Assembly (NCBI GenBank): GCA_963728075.1
Contig: CAVSIP010000003.1
Span: 1-64,000 of the forward strand
Direction of reading: 5' to 3'
Source: CAVSIP01 sp963728075
GTDB lineage: Bacteria; Actinomycetota; Actinomycetes; JAFAQI01; DASSKL01
DNA: 64,000 nucleotides
In this document: positions 8,017 to 15,433 of the stretch, piece by piece
Numbering within the stretch: the first letter of the stretch is position 1
Layout: each line of letters starts with the position of its first letter
Program-made: the position numbers and the translations under genes
The notes under the pieces: model-generated
The model's input: only the letters and a program-made list of their open reading frames with translations
Told to the model about the DNA's origin: nothing
Databases searched by the model: none

Positions 8017-8536
8017 GGCCGGTCTCCTCTCGCTCCTCGAGCAGTGCCGCGAGGCTGGTCCGGCCGCGGGCGAGGCGGGACTTCACGGTCCCGACCGGCA
8101 CCCCCGGCAGTTCAGCGACCTCCTCGACCGGCAGCCCGACGACGTGGTGCAACACCAGGACAGCCCGCTGGTCCCGGCCGAGCTGGTCCAGCCCGTCGGC
8201 CACCAGCAGCTCGGTGTCCACGTCCCGGTCCTGCCGTGGCTCCAGGCGAAGCAGGGCTGCGGCGGCGCGGCGAGCGCGACGCCAGCGAGAGATGGCGATG
8301 TTCACCGCCACCCGGCGCACCCACGCCTCCGGTGCCTGCAACGACTGCACCCGACGCCACCGGCCCAGAGCGCGCACGAACGCCTCCTGCACCGCCTCCT
8401 CCGCCTCCCCGTGGCTGCCGGTGATCACGGTCAGCTCGGCGACGAGCCTCGGGTAGGCGCGCGCGTACAACGCGTCGAACCCGTCGTCGCCCTGCACCGA
8501 ACCGCCTCCCGCCGGCACCTGCTGACGTACAGACAC
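8009..8536 (-). CDS. SigE-family ECF RNA polymerase sigma factor
   Basis: Region 2 is FDALYARAYPRLVAELTVIT through EEAVQEAFVRALGRWRRV. Region 4 has DQRAVLVLHHVVGLPVEEVA followed by the HTH GVPVGTVKSRLARGRTSLA. About 175 aa is normal for an ECF factor. A GTG at about 8497 (VQGDDGFDALYA) is an alternative start. It would direct transcription of a small regulon in response to a signal passed on by the membrane protein encoded just downstream. Confidence 0.85.
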   Translation of the reverse strand: MSVRQQVPAGGGSVQGDDGFDALYARAYPRLVAELTVITGSHGEAEEAVQEAFVRALGRWRRVQSLQAPEAWVRRVAVNIAISRWRRARRAAAALLRLEPRQDRDVDTELLVADGLDQLGRDQRAVLVLHHVVGLPVEEVAELPGVPVGTVKSRLARGRTSLAALLEEREETGRV

Positions 8537-8761
8537 GCCACTGATGGCCTCCAGGTTCCCTCACCCAGCAGAAGAATCGGCCTATCTCGCTCGATCCAGG
8601 TGCCGTACAAGGCGACCAGGCCGTGAAATCGCCCCAGGGGCGCGCCTAACGCCGGCGACACGGTGGGGACCGCGACTTGGCCATTGACAGCCGGCCGGTC
8701 CAGCGGCGCCCGACATAGCGCGCCGTTGTGGTGGGGGTCGCCTTCGCCATGGTCGGTTCAG
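8537..8761. other. Intergenic stretch between sigma gene and IS1380 element
   Basis: A 34-codon minus-strand frame (8646-8750, MAKATPTTTARYVGRR...) is the only open frame starting with ATG. It has no recognisable motif and may be a remnant of whatever the IS1380 element entered. I see no RNA gene or convincing terminator. Confidence 0.3.
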
Positions 8762-10392
8762 CCTTGATCCACCGACGGTGATTGCACGGTCGCTGTTTTC
8801 GTGATGGGCGTCGCTTTTCTGGTTGCGGCCGTGACGGGTCTGCCGGTCTGCCCGGCTCTTCCACTGTCGTCCTCGGTCGGGCCCGTCGTTGGGCGGTGCG
8901 GTCAGGGGGTTGCCGTGGCGGGTGGTCCGGTGGCGGCGTCGAACAGGCGGGTCCATGCCTGGGCCCACGGCCAGGCCGCAGGCAGGTGCAGGGTCAGCCG
9001 CCGCGCAGAGCGGGCGACGCGGGCAGGCACGTTGATCAGCTGGGCGCGCAGCGTCGTCCACCGCGCCCGGGCGTGGCGGGTGGATGCCAAGACTCCGGCG
9101 GCGCGGGCCAGGTTGAACGCGATGACCGTGTGCGCGAGCCAGGCAGCGTTGGCCGCATAGGACCCGGAGGGCAGGTGCGCCAACGGACCGACCTTGAGCT
9201 CGGCGATGACCTGCTCGACGAGGGCGTGGTCGCGGTGGCTGGCGTCGGCCTCCACGGTGGACAGCGTCGAGTTCGTGATGAACGCGTGATGGCGGTGCGC
9301 GGCGAACAGCTCACCCTGCTCGCCGTGCCCGTCGGTGTTGAGCCGTTTGACGCGGCGGACCACCAGCCGGCAGGCCACCTGCTCGGCCTTGCGGCGGGAG
9401 GTGAACGCAGTGAAGCCGATCTCGGCGACCTCGGCCTCGGACACCCATCGGCGCTCGTCCTCGTCCCAGACCGCGTTCGGATACTCGATGGCCGTCCACG
9501 CCTGCTCCGGGATGCGGCCGATCGCGGCGACGACCTGCGGGTTCATCCGCGCGGTGACCGAGAACCATGCCTTCGCGCGGATCGCGGCGGCGACGGTGGC
9601 GTGGGCGTAGTAAGCGGAGTCAGCACGCACCAGCAACTGACCGGACACCCCGGCCCGGCGCGCGGTGGCGACGGCTTGAGCGAGCAGCCGTCCGGCGCCC
9701 TTCCCGGAGGCGATGTTCCCTTTGCGCAGCCGCGCGGCGGCGATCAGCGGCGCGGCCAGCGGGGTCGAGACCACCGCGAGCTGCGCGTTCAGCCCGCGCA
9801 CCCCGGAGTAGCCGAACGCCGCCGCCTGCTTCGCACAGCCATGCACCTCCCGGATCGTGTCGTCGATGTCGAGGAACGCCACCGTGTCCGCACCGGTGAG
9901 CAGGCCCGGCACCCGGGCGGCCAGCCCGGCCAGCAGCCGGGAGGCAACTGCATCCAACTGCTGCACGTGCCCGTGGCGGAACGAGCGCAGGTAGCTGCCC
10001 AGCGTCGACGGCGCCCGCACCCCGAGGAAGCAGCGGCGCATCCCGCCGTGGCGCAGCACGTCCAGATCGTCGATGCTGTCCGCGCCCGCGAGCATGCCCG
10101 CGATCACACCGGCCGACTTGACCACCGGGTTCGGCGAGGCGACCGACAGGTGCCTGTCCAACAACCCGTGCAGACCGGCGGCCTCGCCCAGCCGCATCAC
10201 CGGGACCAGCCCGGCCGCCGACACCAGGTTCGGATCATCGAAAACCACATCGACCCTGTGAGATGCTCGCACTTACGGGATGCCCCTTGTTGTGGTGGAG
10301 ATCAGGACTTCAGCAACCCCGATTCTCCTGCCACACAAGGGGATTCTCGTTCTCCGGCACGCCAACAACTCAAGATCATCGGTGGATCAGGG
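8762..10392 (-). mobile_element. IS1380-family insertion sequence
   Basis: The element is bounded by inverted repeats CCTTGATCCACCGA (from 8762) and CCCTGATCCACCGA (inward from 10392), one mismatch in 14. The direct repeat TTCAG flanks it at 8757-8761 and 10393-10397, a 5-bp target duplication. It is 1.63 kb and carries a single intact transposase gene, so it may still be active. It lies ~170 bp from the 3' end of tRNA-Phe. Confidence 0.87.
8902..10272 (-). CDS. IS1380-family DDE transposase
   Basis: This intact 456-aa protein has IS1380 hallmarks. GLVPVMRLGEAAGLHGLLD and GMLAGADSIDDLDVLRHGGM are N-terminal; VAFLDIDDTIREVHG holds the first catalytic Asp, LLVRADSAYY the second, and HALVEQVIAELKVGPLAHLP the catalytic Glu. 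The ATG at 10272 opens MRASHRVDVVFDDPNLV, the usual start. It catalyses cut-and-paste movement of the element. Confidence 0.92.
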   Translation of the reverse strand: MRASHRVDVVFDDPNLVSAAGLVPVMRLGEAAGLHGLLDRHLSVASPNPVVKSAGVIAGMLAGADSIDDLDVLRHGGMRRCFLGVRAPSTLGSYLRSFRHGHVQQLDAVASRLLAGLAARVPGLLTGADTVAFLDIDDTIREVHGCAKQAAAFGYSGVRGLNAQLAVVSTPLAAPLIAAARLRKGNIASGKGAGRLLAQAVATARRAGVSGQLLVRADSAYYAHATVAAAIRAKAWFSVTARMNPQVVAAIGRIPEQAWTAIEYPNAVWDEDERRWVSEAEVAEIGFTAFTSRRKAEQVACRLVVRRVKRLNTDGHGEQGELFAAHRHHAFITNSTLSTVEADASHRDHALVEQVIAELKVGPLAHLPSGSYAANAAWLAHTVIAFNLARAAGVLASTRHARARWTTLRAQLINVPARVARSARRLTLHLPAAWPWAQAWTRLFDAATGPPATATP

Positions 10393-10558
10393 TTCAGGCG
10401 TTCGGGGATAGTGCAGCCGCACGCTTCAAGATCAACGTGCAACATACGTGCAACAAACAGCGGTGTAAGTCGGCGAAATGCGGCCATCAGCGGTCAAGAC
10501 TACGGGGGCGCCAGACCGGCGCATCAGCGCGCTGAACTGCGAAAACGCTGGTGGGAAG
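10393..10558. other. Stretch between IS1380 and tRNA-Phe 3' end with a direct repeat
   Basis: ACGTGCAAC occurs twice 11 bp apart (10435-10443 and 10446-10454). Short spaced repeats like this next to a tRNA 3' end recall arm-type integrase sites, but no integrase gene is visible nearby. No protein frame here looks real. Confidence 0.3.
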
Positions 10559-10635
10559 TGGTGGGCAGGGGCGGGGTCGAACCGCCGACCTTCCGCTTTT
10601 CAGGCGGACGCTCGTACCAACTGAGCTACCTGCCC
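10559..10635 (-). tRNA. tRNA-Phe (GAA)
   Basis: Read on the minus strand it starts GGGCAGGTAGCTCAGTTGG. The anticodon stem-loop is CCGCCTGAAAAGCGG with anticodon GAA, then GGTTCGACC in the T arm and CTGCCCACCA with CCA encoded. The acceptor stem GGGCAGG/CCTGCCC pairs perfectly. The 3' end faces the island-like DNA to the left. Confidence 0.96.
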
Positions 10636-10794
10636 GTTCCGCAGGGTCTGCGACCCGATTCGGGCCGCTGACCTGCGCAAACGCGAAGCGCGAGGCGCTT
10701 CGGGACAAGTCTACAGGGCGGGTGACCTCCCGCCACACGTCGCGCCGGGCGTGGAGTGCACGACGGTCGGGAGCGATGCGGCCATGCTGGGCGG

Positions 10795-12087
10795 GTGCCT
10801 CCGAGCAGCGACGACCGCGACCGGCGGGGGATGGGGACGGCGGCGCTGGTCGCGATCGGTATCGGCGGGATGGTGGGGGGCGGGATCTTCTCCGTCCTCG
10901 GCCTCACGGTGCAGATCGCCGGCGCGGGGGCGTACCTGTCGTTCGTGGTCGGGGGCGTGGTGGCCGCGCTGACCGGCTGGTCGTACGCACGGCTCTCCGT
11001 CGAGGTGCGCAGCCGTGGCGGGACCGCGACGTTCCTCGACCGCGCTTTCGGTCGCGGGGTGGCCGGGCCGCTCAACCTGCTGCTGTGGCTGAGCTACTTC
11101 GTCATGCTCGGGCTCTACGCGGTGGCCTTCGGTTCCTACCTCGCGGCCGTCCTCGGGCTTGATCCCGACGGCGCTTGGCGACATGCGCTGGGCAGCGTCG
11201 TGATCGTGGTGTTCGCGGTGCTGAACCTTGCCGGTGCTCGGGTGGTCGGCCGGGCGGAGGCGGCCCTGGTGTACTTCAAGCTCGCCGTCCTGCTGCTGTT
11301 CGCGCTGGGCGGGCTGGCCTTCGTCGTGCCGCATCGGGTGGCGCCGGCGTCCTACCCCGGCGTCGGCTCGATCGTCTACGCGGGGACGCTGATCTTCCTC
11401 GGCTACGAGGGGTTCGAGCTGATCGCGAACGCCTCCGAGGACGCCCGTGACCCGCAGCGCTCGCTACCGCGGGCGTACGCCATCGCGATCGGCTCGGTCA
11501 TCGCGCTCTACGTGCTGGTCGCGTTCGTCGCGGTCGGCAACCTGTCCGTTGCGGCGATCGGTCGGGACCGCGACTACGCGTTAGCGGCCGCCGCCCGGCC
11601 GTTCCTCGGCACAGCCGGGTTCCGGCTGATCGGCATCGCCGCGGTCGTATCGACCGCCAGCGCCATCAACGCCACCCTGTACGGCGCGGCGAAGTTCACC
11701 TTCCTCATGGCCCGTCACCACGAGCTGCCTGCGCGGATCGCACGTCCGGTGTGGAACCGGCCGGTCGGTGGGCTCGTCGCGACCACCGTCGGAACCCTGC
11801 TCATCGTCAACACGGTGAACATCGAGGAGATCAGCCTGATGGGCTCGGGCGGCTTCCTCGTCATCTTCGCCGCAGTGAACTTCGCTGCCAGGCGGCTGCT
11901 GCCGGCAAGCCGGGCAACCGGGCTGCTCTCCGGCGCCGGCGCACTGGCATGCATCGGTTCGCTGCTCGCACTGCTCTGGTACGCCGCGACCCACGTTCCC
12001 GGCCAGCTGCTGGTCCTGGCCGGGCTGGTAGCCGGCGCTGTCCTGACGGAGGTCGTGCTGCGCGCCCGCGATCCCGAACGCAGGTGA
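10795..12087 (+). CDS. APC-superfamily amino acid permease
   Basis: It has about twelve hydrophobic segments. The first carries the APC signature IGIGGMVGGGIFSVLG (substrate-binding unwound helix), and GYEGFELIANASEDARDPQRSLPRA matches the TM6-7 region of amino acid/cationic transporters. It probably imports an amino acid by cation symport. The GTG at 10795 gives a short tail before TM1; ATG 10756 and ATG 10831 are alternatives. It stands alone, transcribed away from tRNA-Phe. Confidence 0.85.
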   Translation: MPPSSDDRDRRGMGTAALVAIGIGGMVGGGIFSVLGLTVQIAGAGAYLSFVVGGVVAALTGWSYARLSVEVRSRGGTATFLDRAFGRGVAGPLNLLLWLSYFVMLGLYAVAFGSYLAAVLGLDPDGAWRHALGSVVIVVFAVLNLAGARVVGRAEAALVYFKLAVLLLFALGGLAFVVPHRVAPASYPGVGSIVYAGTLIFLGYEGFELIANASEDARDPQRSLPRAYAIAIGSVIALYVLVAFVAVGNLSVAAIGRDRDYALAAAARPFLGTAGFRLIGIAAVVSTASAINATLYGAAKFTFLMARHHELPARIARPVWNRPVGGLVATTVGTLLIVNTVNIEEISLMGSGGFLVIFAAVNFAARRLLPASRATGLLSGAGALACIGSLLALLWYAATHVPGQLLVLAGLVAGAVLTEVVLRARDPERR

Positions 12088-12398
12088 CGGGCTCTCGGCA
12101 GCGACGGAGTGCGTCGTCGCCCCATGCGCGCTCCGGCGATGGGCTTCCCCGTCCGGCTGAGCTCCTCATTGATGGGCGCAGATGGTTGCCCACCTGAGAG
12201 CCGGCTTCCCTCGCAACAGACATGACTCCTCCGCAGTTTCGCGACGGACTGCGGCGGATCGTCGATATCGCTCACGACGCAGTGACTACCACGTCGTCAT
12301 GAGGTTCGGTAACGTGCCGGTGCGGCCCGACGGGCTTCCGGCACCGGACATGCCCCCACCCGCACGACCTGTTCGTGTTGCCTGGGGGATGGCGTCCG
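12088..12398. other. Gene-free spacer
   Basis: About 310 bp with no convincing frame, RNA or strong terminator. It probably contains the promoter of the DUF2075 gene, but no clear -10/-35 pair can be picked out. Confidence 0.4.
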
Positions 12399-14894
12399 GT
12401 GCCTCTGTTCCGCAGCTCTGCCGCGAATCTCGCGGAGGAGGCTCTTGCCGGCACGCTCGCCGGGCGGATCGCGGGCCAGTACCCATTCGTTGTGGGTCGG
12501 CGCGCAGGTGACTCCGAGGTGAGGTCCTGGGAGCGCAGCCTCCCCGTACTCGCCCAGGACCTCATGGACGCCGGGCTACGCGACGTCGAGGTCCTCGTCG
12601 AGTACCAGCTGCCTTTGTCCAGCAAGCGGATCGACGCGCTGCTTGCGGGAGTTCACCCGCACACCGGACGCCCGTCGTACGTAGCGATCGAGCTCAAACA
12701 GTGGAGCGACGCAGAGGCGCTCGAGGATGCGGACGATCTGGTGTACGTCGACGCCTACGGCCGGCGGCCCGTGCTGCACCCCGTGGAGCAGGTACGCCGG
12801 TACTGCCAGTTTCTCGCCGACTTCACGCGAGCCTTCGAGCACCAGCCGGACACGTTCGCGGGAGCTGCGTACCTGCACAACGCGACCGAAGCCGGTGTCG
12901 CGTCGTTGCGTGTCCTGACCGAGAGCGAATACGGGCGCTTGTTCACCGCGCAGCGTCGGGGTGACTTCCTGCGGTTCCTCCGATCGCGGCTCGCGGACGC
13001 GTCGGGCGCCGCTGCGGCCGACACCCTGCTCAGCTGCAAGACTGCGCCAAGCCGTCAGCTGCTGTCGCTGGCAGCGGCTGAGATCAAGGAACGCGAGCAG
13101 TTCATTCTCCTCGACCAGCAGGCCGTCGCATACCGGCTCGTGCTCACTGCGGTGGAGCGCGCAACGCGAGCCGACCACAAGCGCGTCGTTGTCGTCTCCG
13201 GCGGACCGGGATCAGGCAAGAGCGTGATCGCGCTATCGGTTCTGGGGGAGATCTCCCGCCAAGGCCGGGCCGTGTTGCACGCCACTGGCTCAAGGTCGTT
13301 CACCGAGACGATGCGCAAGGTTGCCGGTCATCGCGACGGCCGGGTCAGGGGCTTGTTCAAGTACTTCAACAGCTTCATGACCGCCGAGCGCAACGGACTG
13401 GACGTCCTCATCTGCGACGAGGCGCACCGTATCCGCGAAACGTCGGTCAACCGCTACACGAAGGCGGAGCTGCGAACGAACAAGACACAGATCGTCGAAC
13501 TGATCGAGGCGGCTCATGTCCCCGTCTTCCTGCTGGATCAGCATCAGGTCGTCAGGCCCGGCGAAACCGGCTCGCTTGCGGTGATCGCCGCTGCCGCTGA
13601 GTCGCTGGGGCTCGAGGTCGTCCACGTCGAACTCGACGGTCAGTTCCGCTGCGGTGGCAGCCGCGCGTACGAGGAATGGGTGCTGCGGCTCCTCGGGCTG
13701 TCCGAGGGCGGGCCGCTGTCCTGGACGGGTGACGACCACTTCGAGGTCCGCGTTGCTGACTCGCCGGCAGAGCTCGAGGGGATGCTGGCCGGAAAGCAGG
13801 CGGACGGCTACGGCGCGCGAATGACGGCGGGCTTCTGCTGGCCCTGGAGCGACCCACGTCCGGACGGAAGCCTCGTACATGACGTGGTCATCGGCGACTG
13901 GACCCGTCCGTGGAACGTCAAGGGTGACCGCGCGGTCGGTGGCGCGCCGCCGGCGAACCTCTGGGCCAGCGATCCGGCCGGGTTCGGCCAAGTGGGCTGC
14001 GTGTACACGGCGCAGGGCTTCGAGTACGACTGGAACGGCGTGATCCTCGGCCCCGACCTCGTCTGGCGCGGTGACCAGTGGGTCGCCAACCGCCACGCCT
14101 CGAAGGACCCTGCGTTCCGGGGGATGCCGGACGAGGCGGTTGATCCGCTGCTCCGCAACGTCTACAAGGTCCTCCTCACCCGGGGCATGGAGGGCACCAT
14201 CGTCCACTCGACGCCCCCGCTCTCAGCCGGACGTGCGGCCGCGGCCTCGGCCACGCCCGCGGCGCCGGCGACCACGCCGCCTGCCCCCGCCGTTGTTGCC
14301 CGAGCCGTCGGAGCGGCTCACCCGGATGACAGTGCCGTCGGAACCGGCGACCACGGTCAGCTTGCCGCGCCGGAACCGGGTGCGGCGCTGGCCGTCCGCC
14401 GCGATCTCCTCCGGCGCGGTCAGGCACTCGCGCACCTGCTCGACGTCGACTCCCTGTCCGCCGGCGGCGTCCCGGGCGCCCTTGGTCATCGAGACCGCAT
14501 CACTGTCCGGTACCGTCCGCTCGATCCGTGGGCCTGCGCCGCTCGAGGGTGCGGCCGGCTTGGTCGGGGCGGGCGGGGCGATGAACAGCGGTTCCTCGGC
14601 AGTCATGACCTCGGCTTCCGGAGTCGTACGGGTCACCCGTATGCGTGCCCGCCGATCCACGTCCGCAACCGGCCGGCCGTTCCGACGGTGCCGCGGTCGG
14701 TGAGCACGATGTGCTGGCCGGTCGCCACGACGACGAGGCCGTTCCCGGTCGCGGTGACGCTCTGGATGTCCTGGCCGAACGGCAGCGGGTTCATCGGGAT
14801 GCGGAACGCCAGGCGGACCTTGAGCGCGGCGTCGCCGATGGTGTCCAGGATCGACGACCCGGTGTGGACGCGGGTCGGCTCCACGTCGAGGTAG
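12399..14894 (+). CDS. DUF2075 helicase-like ATPase with aberrant C-terminal extension
   Basis: The first ~606 residues are a DUF2075/Schlafen-type protein: an N-terminal nuclease-like region (VEYQLPLSSKRIDALLAG, YVAIELKQW), Walker A VVSGGPGSGKSVIAL (~residue 270), Walker B LICDEAHRI, DQHQVVRPGE, QFRCGGSRAYEEWVLRLL and the motif VI-like LLTRGMEGT. GTG 12399 (VPLFRSSAANLAEEA) follows GGGGGA. The family normally ends ~10 residues after 'GTIVHST' (near 14210). Here the frame runs on for ~225 low-complexity codons antisense to two minus-strand genes, so the true stop seems lost. A role in phage defence or nucleic-acid processing is possible; the substrate is unknown. Confidence 0.75.
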   Translation: MPLFRSSAANLAEEALAGTLAGRIAGQYPFVVGRRAGDSEVRSWERSLPVLAQDLMDAGLRDVEVLVEYQLPLSSKRIDALLAGVHPHTGRPSYVAIELKQWSDAEALEDADDLVYVDAYGRRPVLHPVEQVRRYCQFLADFTRAFEHQPDTFAGAAYLHNATEAGVASLRVLTESEYGRLFTAQRRGDFLRFLRSRLADASGAAAADTLLSCKTAPSRQLLSLAAAEIKEREQFILLDQQAVAYRLVLTAVERATRADHKRVVVVSGGPGSGKSVIALSVLGEISRQGRAVLHATGSRSFTETMRKVAGHRDGRVRGLFKYFNSFMTAERNGLDVLICDEAHRIRETSVNRYTKAELRTNKTQIVELIEAAHVPVFLLDQHQVVRPGETGSLAVIAAAAESLGLEVVHVELDGQFRCGGSRAYEEWVLRLLGLSEGGPLSWTGDDHFEVRVADSPAELEGMLAGKQADGYGARMTAGFCWPWSDPRPDGSLVHDVVIGDWTRPWNVKGDRAVGGAPPANLWASDPAGFGQVGCVYTAQGFEYDWNGVILGPDLVWRGDQWVANRHASKDPAFRGMPDEAVDPLLRNVYKVLLTRGMEGTIVHSTPPLSAGRAAAASATPAAPATTPPAPAVVARAVGAAHPDDSAVGTGDHGQLAAPEPGAALAVRRDLLRRGQALAHLLDVDSLSAGGVPGALGHRDRITVRYRPLDPWACAARGCGRLGRGGRGDEQRFLGSHDLGFRSRTGHPYACPPIHVRNRPAVPTVPRSVSTMCWPVATTTRPFPVAVTLWMSWPNGSGFIGMRNARRTLSAASPMVSRIDDPVWTRVGSTSR
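14223..14606 (-). CDS. Hypothetical protein with basic Gly/Arg C-terminus
   Basis: The frame has strong GC at third positions and starts at ATG 14606 (MTAEEPLFIAPPAP); an upstream ATG at 14660 would overlap the preceding gene. The core VDVEQVRECLTAPEEIAAD, RRTRFRRGKLTVVAGSDGTV resembles small DUF4258-like folds, a weak guess. The tail is an RGR/GRRRR-rich stretch that may bind nucleic acid. It lies downstream of the LmeA-like gene on the same strand and fully overlaps the run-on part of the DUF2075 frame. Confidence 0.5.
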   Translation of the reverse strand: MTAEEPLFIAPPAPTKPAAPSSGAGPRIERTVPDSDAVSMTKGARDAAGGQGVDVEQVRECLTAPEEIAADGQRRTRFRRGKLTVVAGSDGTVIRVSRSDGSGNNGGGRRRGRRRRGRGRGRGRTSG

Positions 14895-15433
14895 CTGTGC
14901 CCCGGGATGATCTTGGCGTCGGCGCCGAGCGGGAAGCTGGTGCCGAACGCCTGGATGTGGGTGGTCACCGTCACTTCACCGCCGTTGCCCTGCGACAGCG
15001 TGATGTTGTGCCCTTGCGCGGCGACGTAGCGGTTCAGCGCGCGGTAGGAGATCACCGCGCGCTCGCGGCTGCGGTCGACCGGGATCGAATGCACGTTGCG
15101 GCTGACCACCCTGCCCAGGGGCAGATGCACGCCGTACAGGTCGGTGCTCAGCTTCGCGATGGTCAGCCCCTGGGCCGACAGGTTCTGCACGACGACGTTG
15201 ACGTGGGAGTAGTCCCCGGAGACGACCTGGGGCGCGAAGAAGGTGCCCTGGATCCCGACGTCGACGTTCCCCGTGGACTGCCCGCCGTTGCGGATGGTGT
15301 CTGCCACGAGCGACTCGGAGACGTTGCGCGCGAGCCGGTCGAGCCCCCAGACGAGTGCGGCGAGGACGAGCAGGACGACCAGGGTCGCCGTTGCCCAGCG
15401 CGGCAACGGCCACCTGTGGTCTGCGTGTCTCAC
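14633..15433 (-). CDS. LmeA-like phospholipid-binding protein (DUF2993)
   Basis: This ~266-aa protein has one N-terminal membrane helix (WATATLVVLLVLAALVWGLD) and a DUF2993 domain (SLVADTIRN..., DVGIQGTFFAPQVVSGDYSHV). In mycobacteria LmeA binds phosphatidylinositol species and affects mannan elongation in the periplasm; the same role here is inferred. The GTG start at 15433 overlaps the MmpL stop (GTGA), so the two are translationally coupled envelope genes. Confidence 0.82.
   Translation of the reverse strand: MRHADHRWPLPRWATATLVVLLVLAALVWGLDRLARNVSESLVADTIRNGGQSTGNVDVGIQGTFFAPQVVSGDYSHVNVVVQNLSAQGLTIAKLSTDLYGVHLPLGRVVSRNVHSIPVDRSRERAVISYRALNRYVAAQGHNITLSQGNGGEVTVTTHIQAFGTSFPLGADAKIIPGHSYLDVEPTRVHTGSSILDTIGDAALKVRLAFRIPMNPLPFGQDIQSVTATGNGLVVVATGQHIVLTDRGTVGTAGRLRTWIGGHAYG

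Noticed and set aside
10393..10558. Possible integrase remnant beside tRNA-Phe
   Set aside because: No tyrosine-recombinase motif (R...HxxR...Y) could be found in any frame; only a short direct repeat remains.
8782..10671. 629-codon plus-strand frame across the IS1380 element
   Set aside because: It is antisense to an intact transposase with all catalytic residues and runs through tRNA-Phe.
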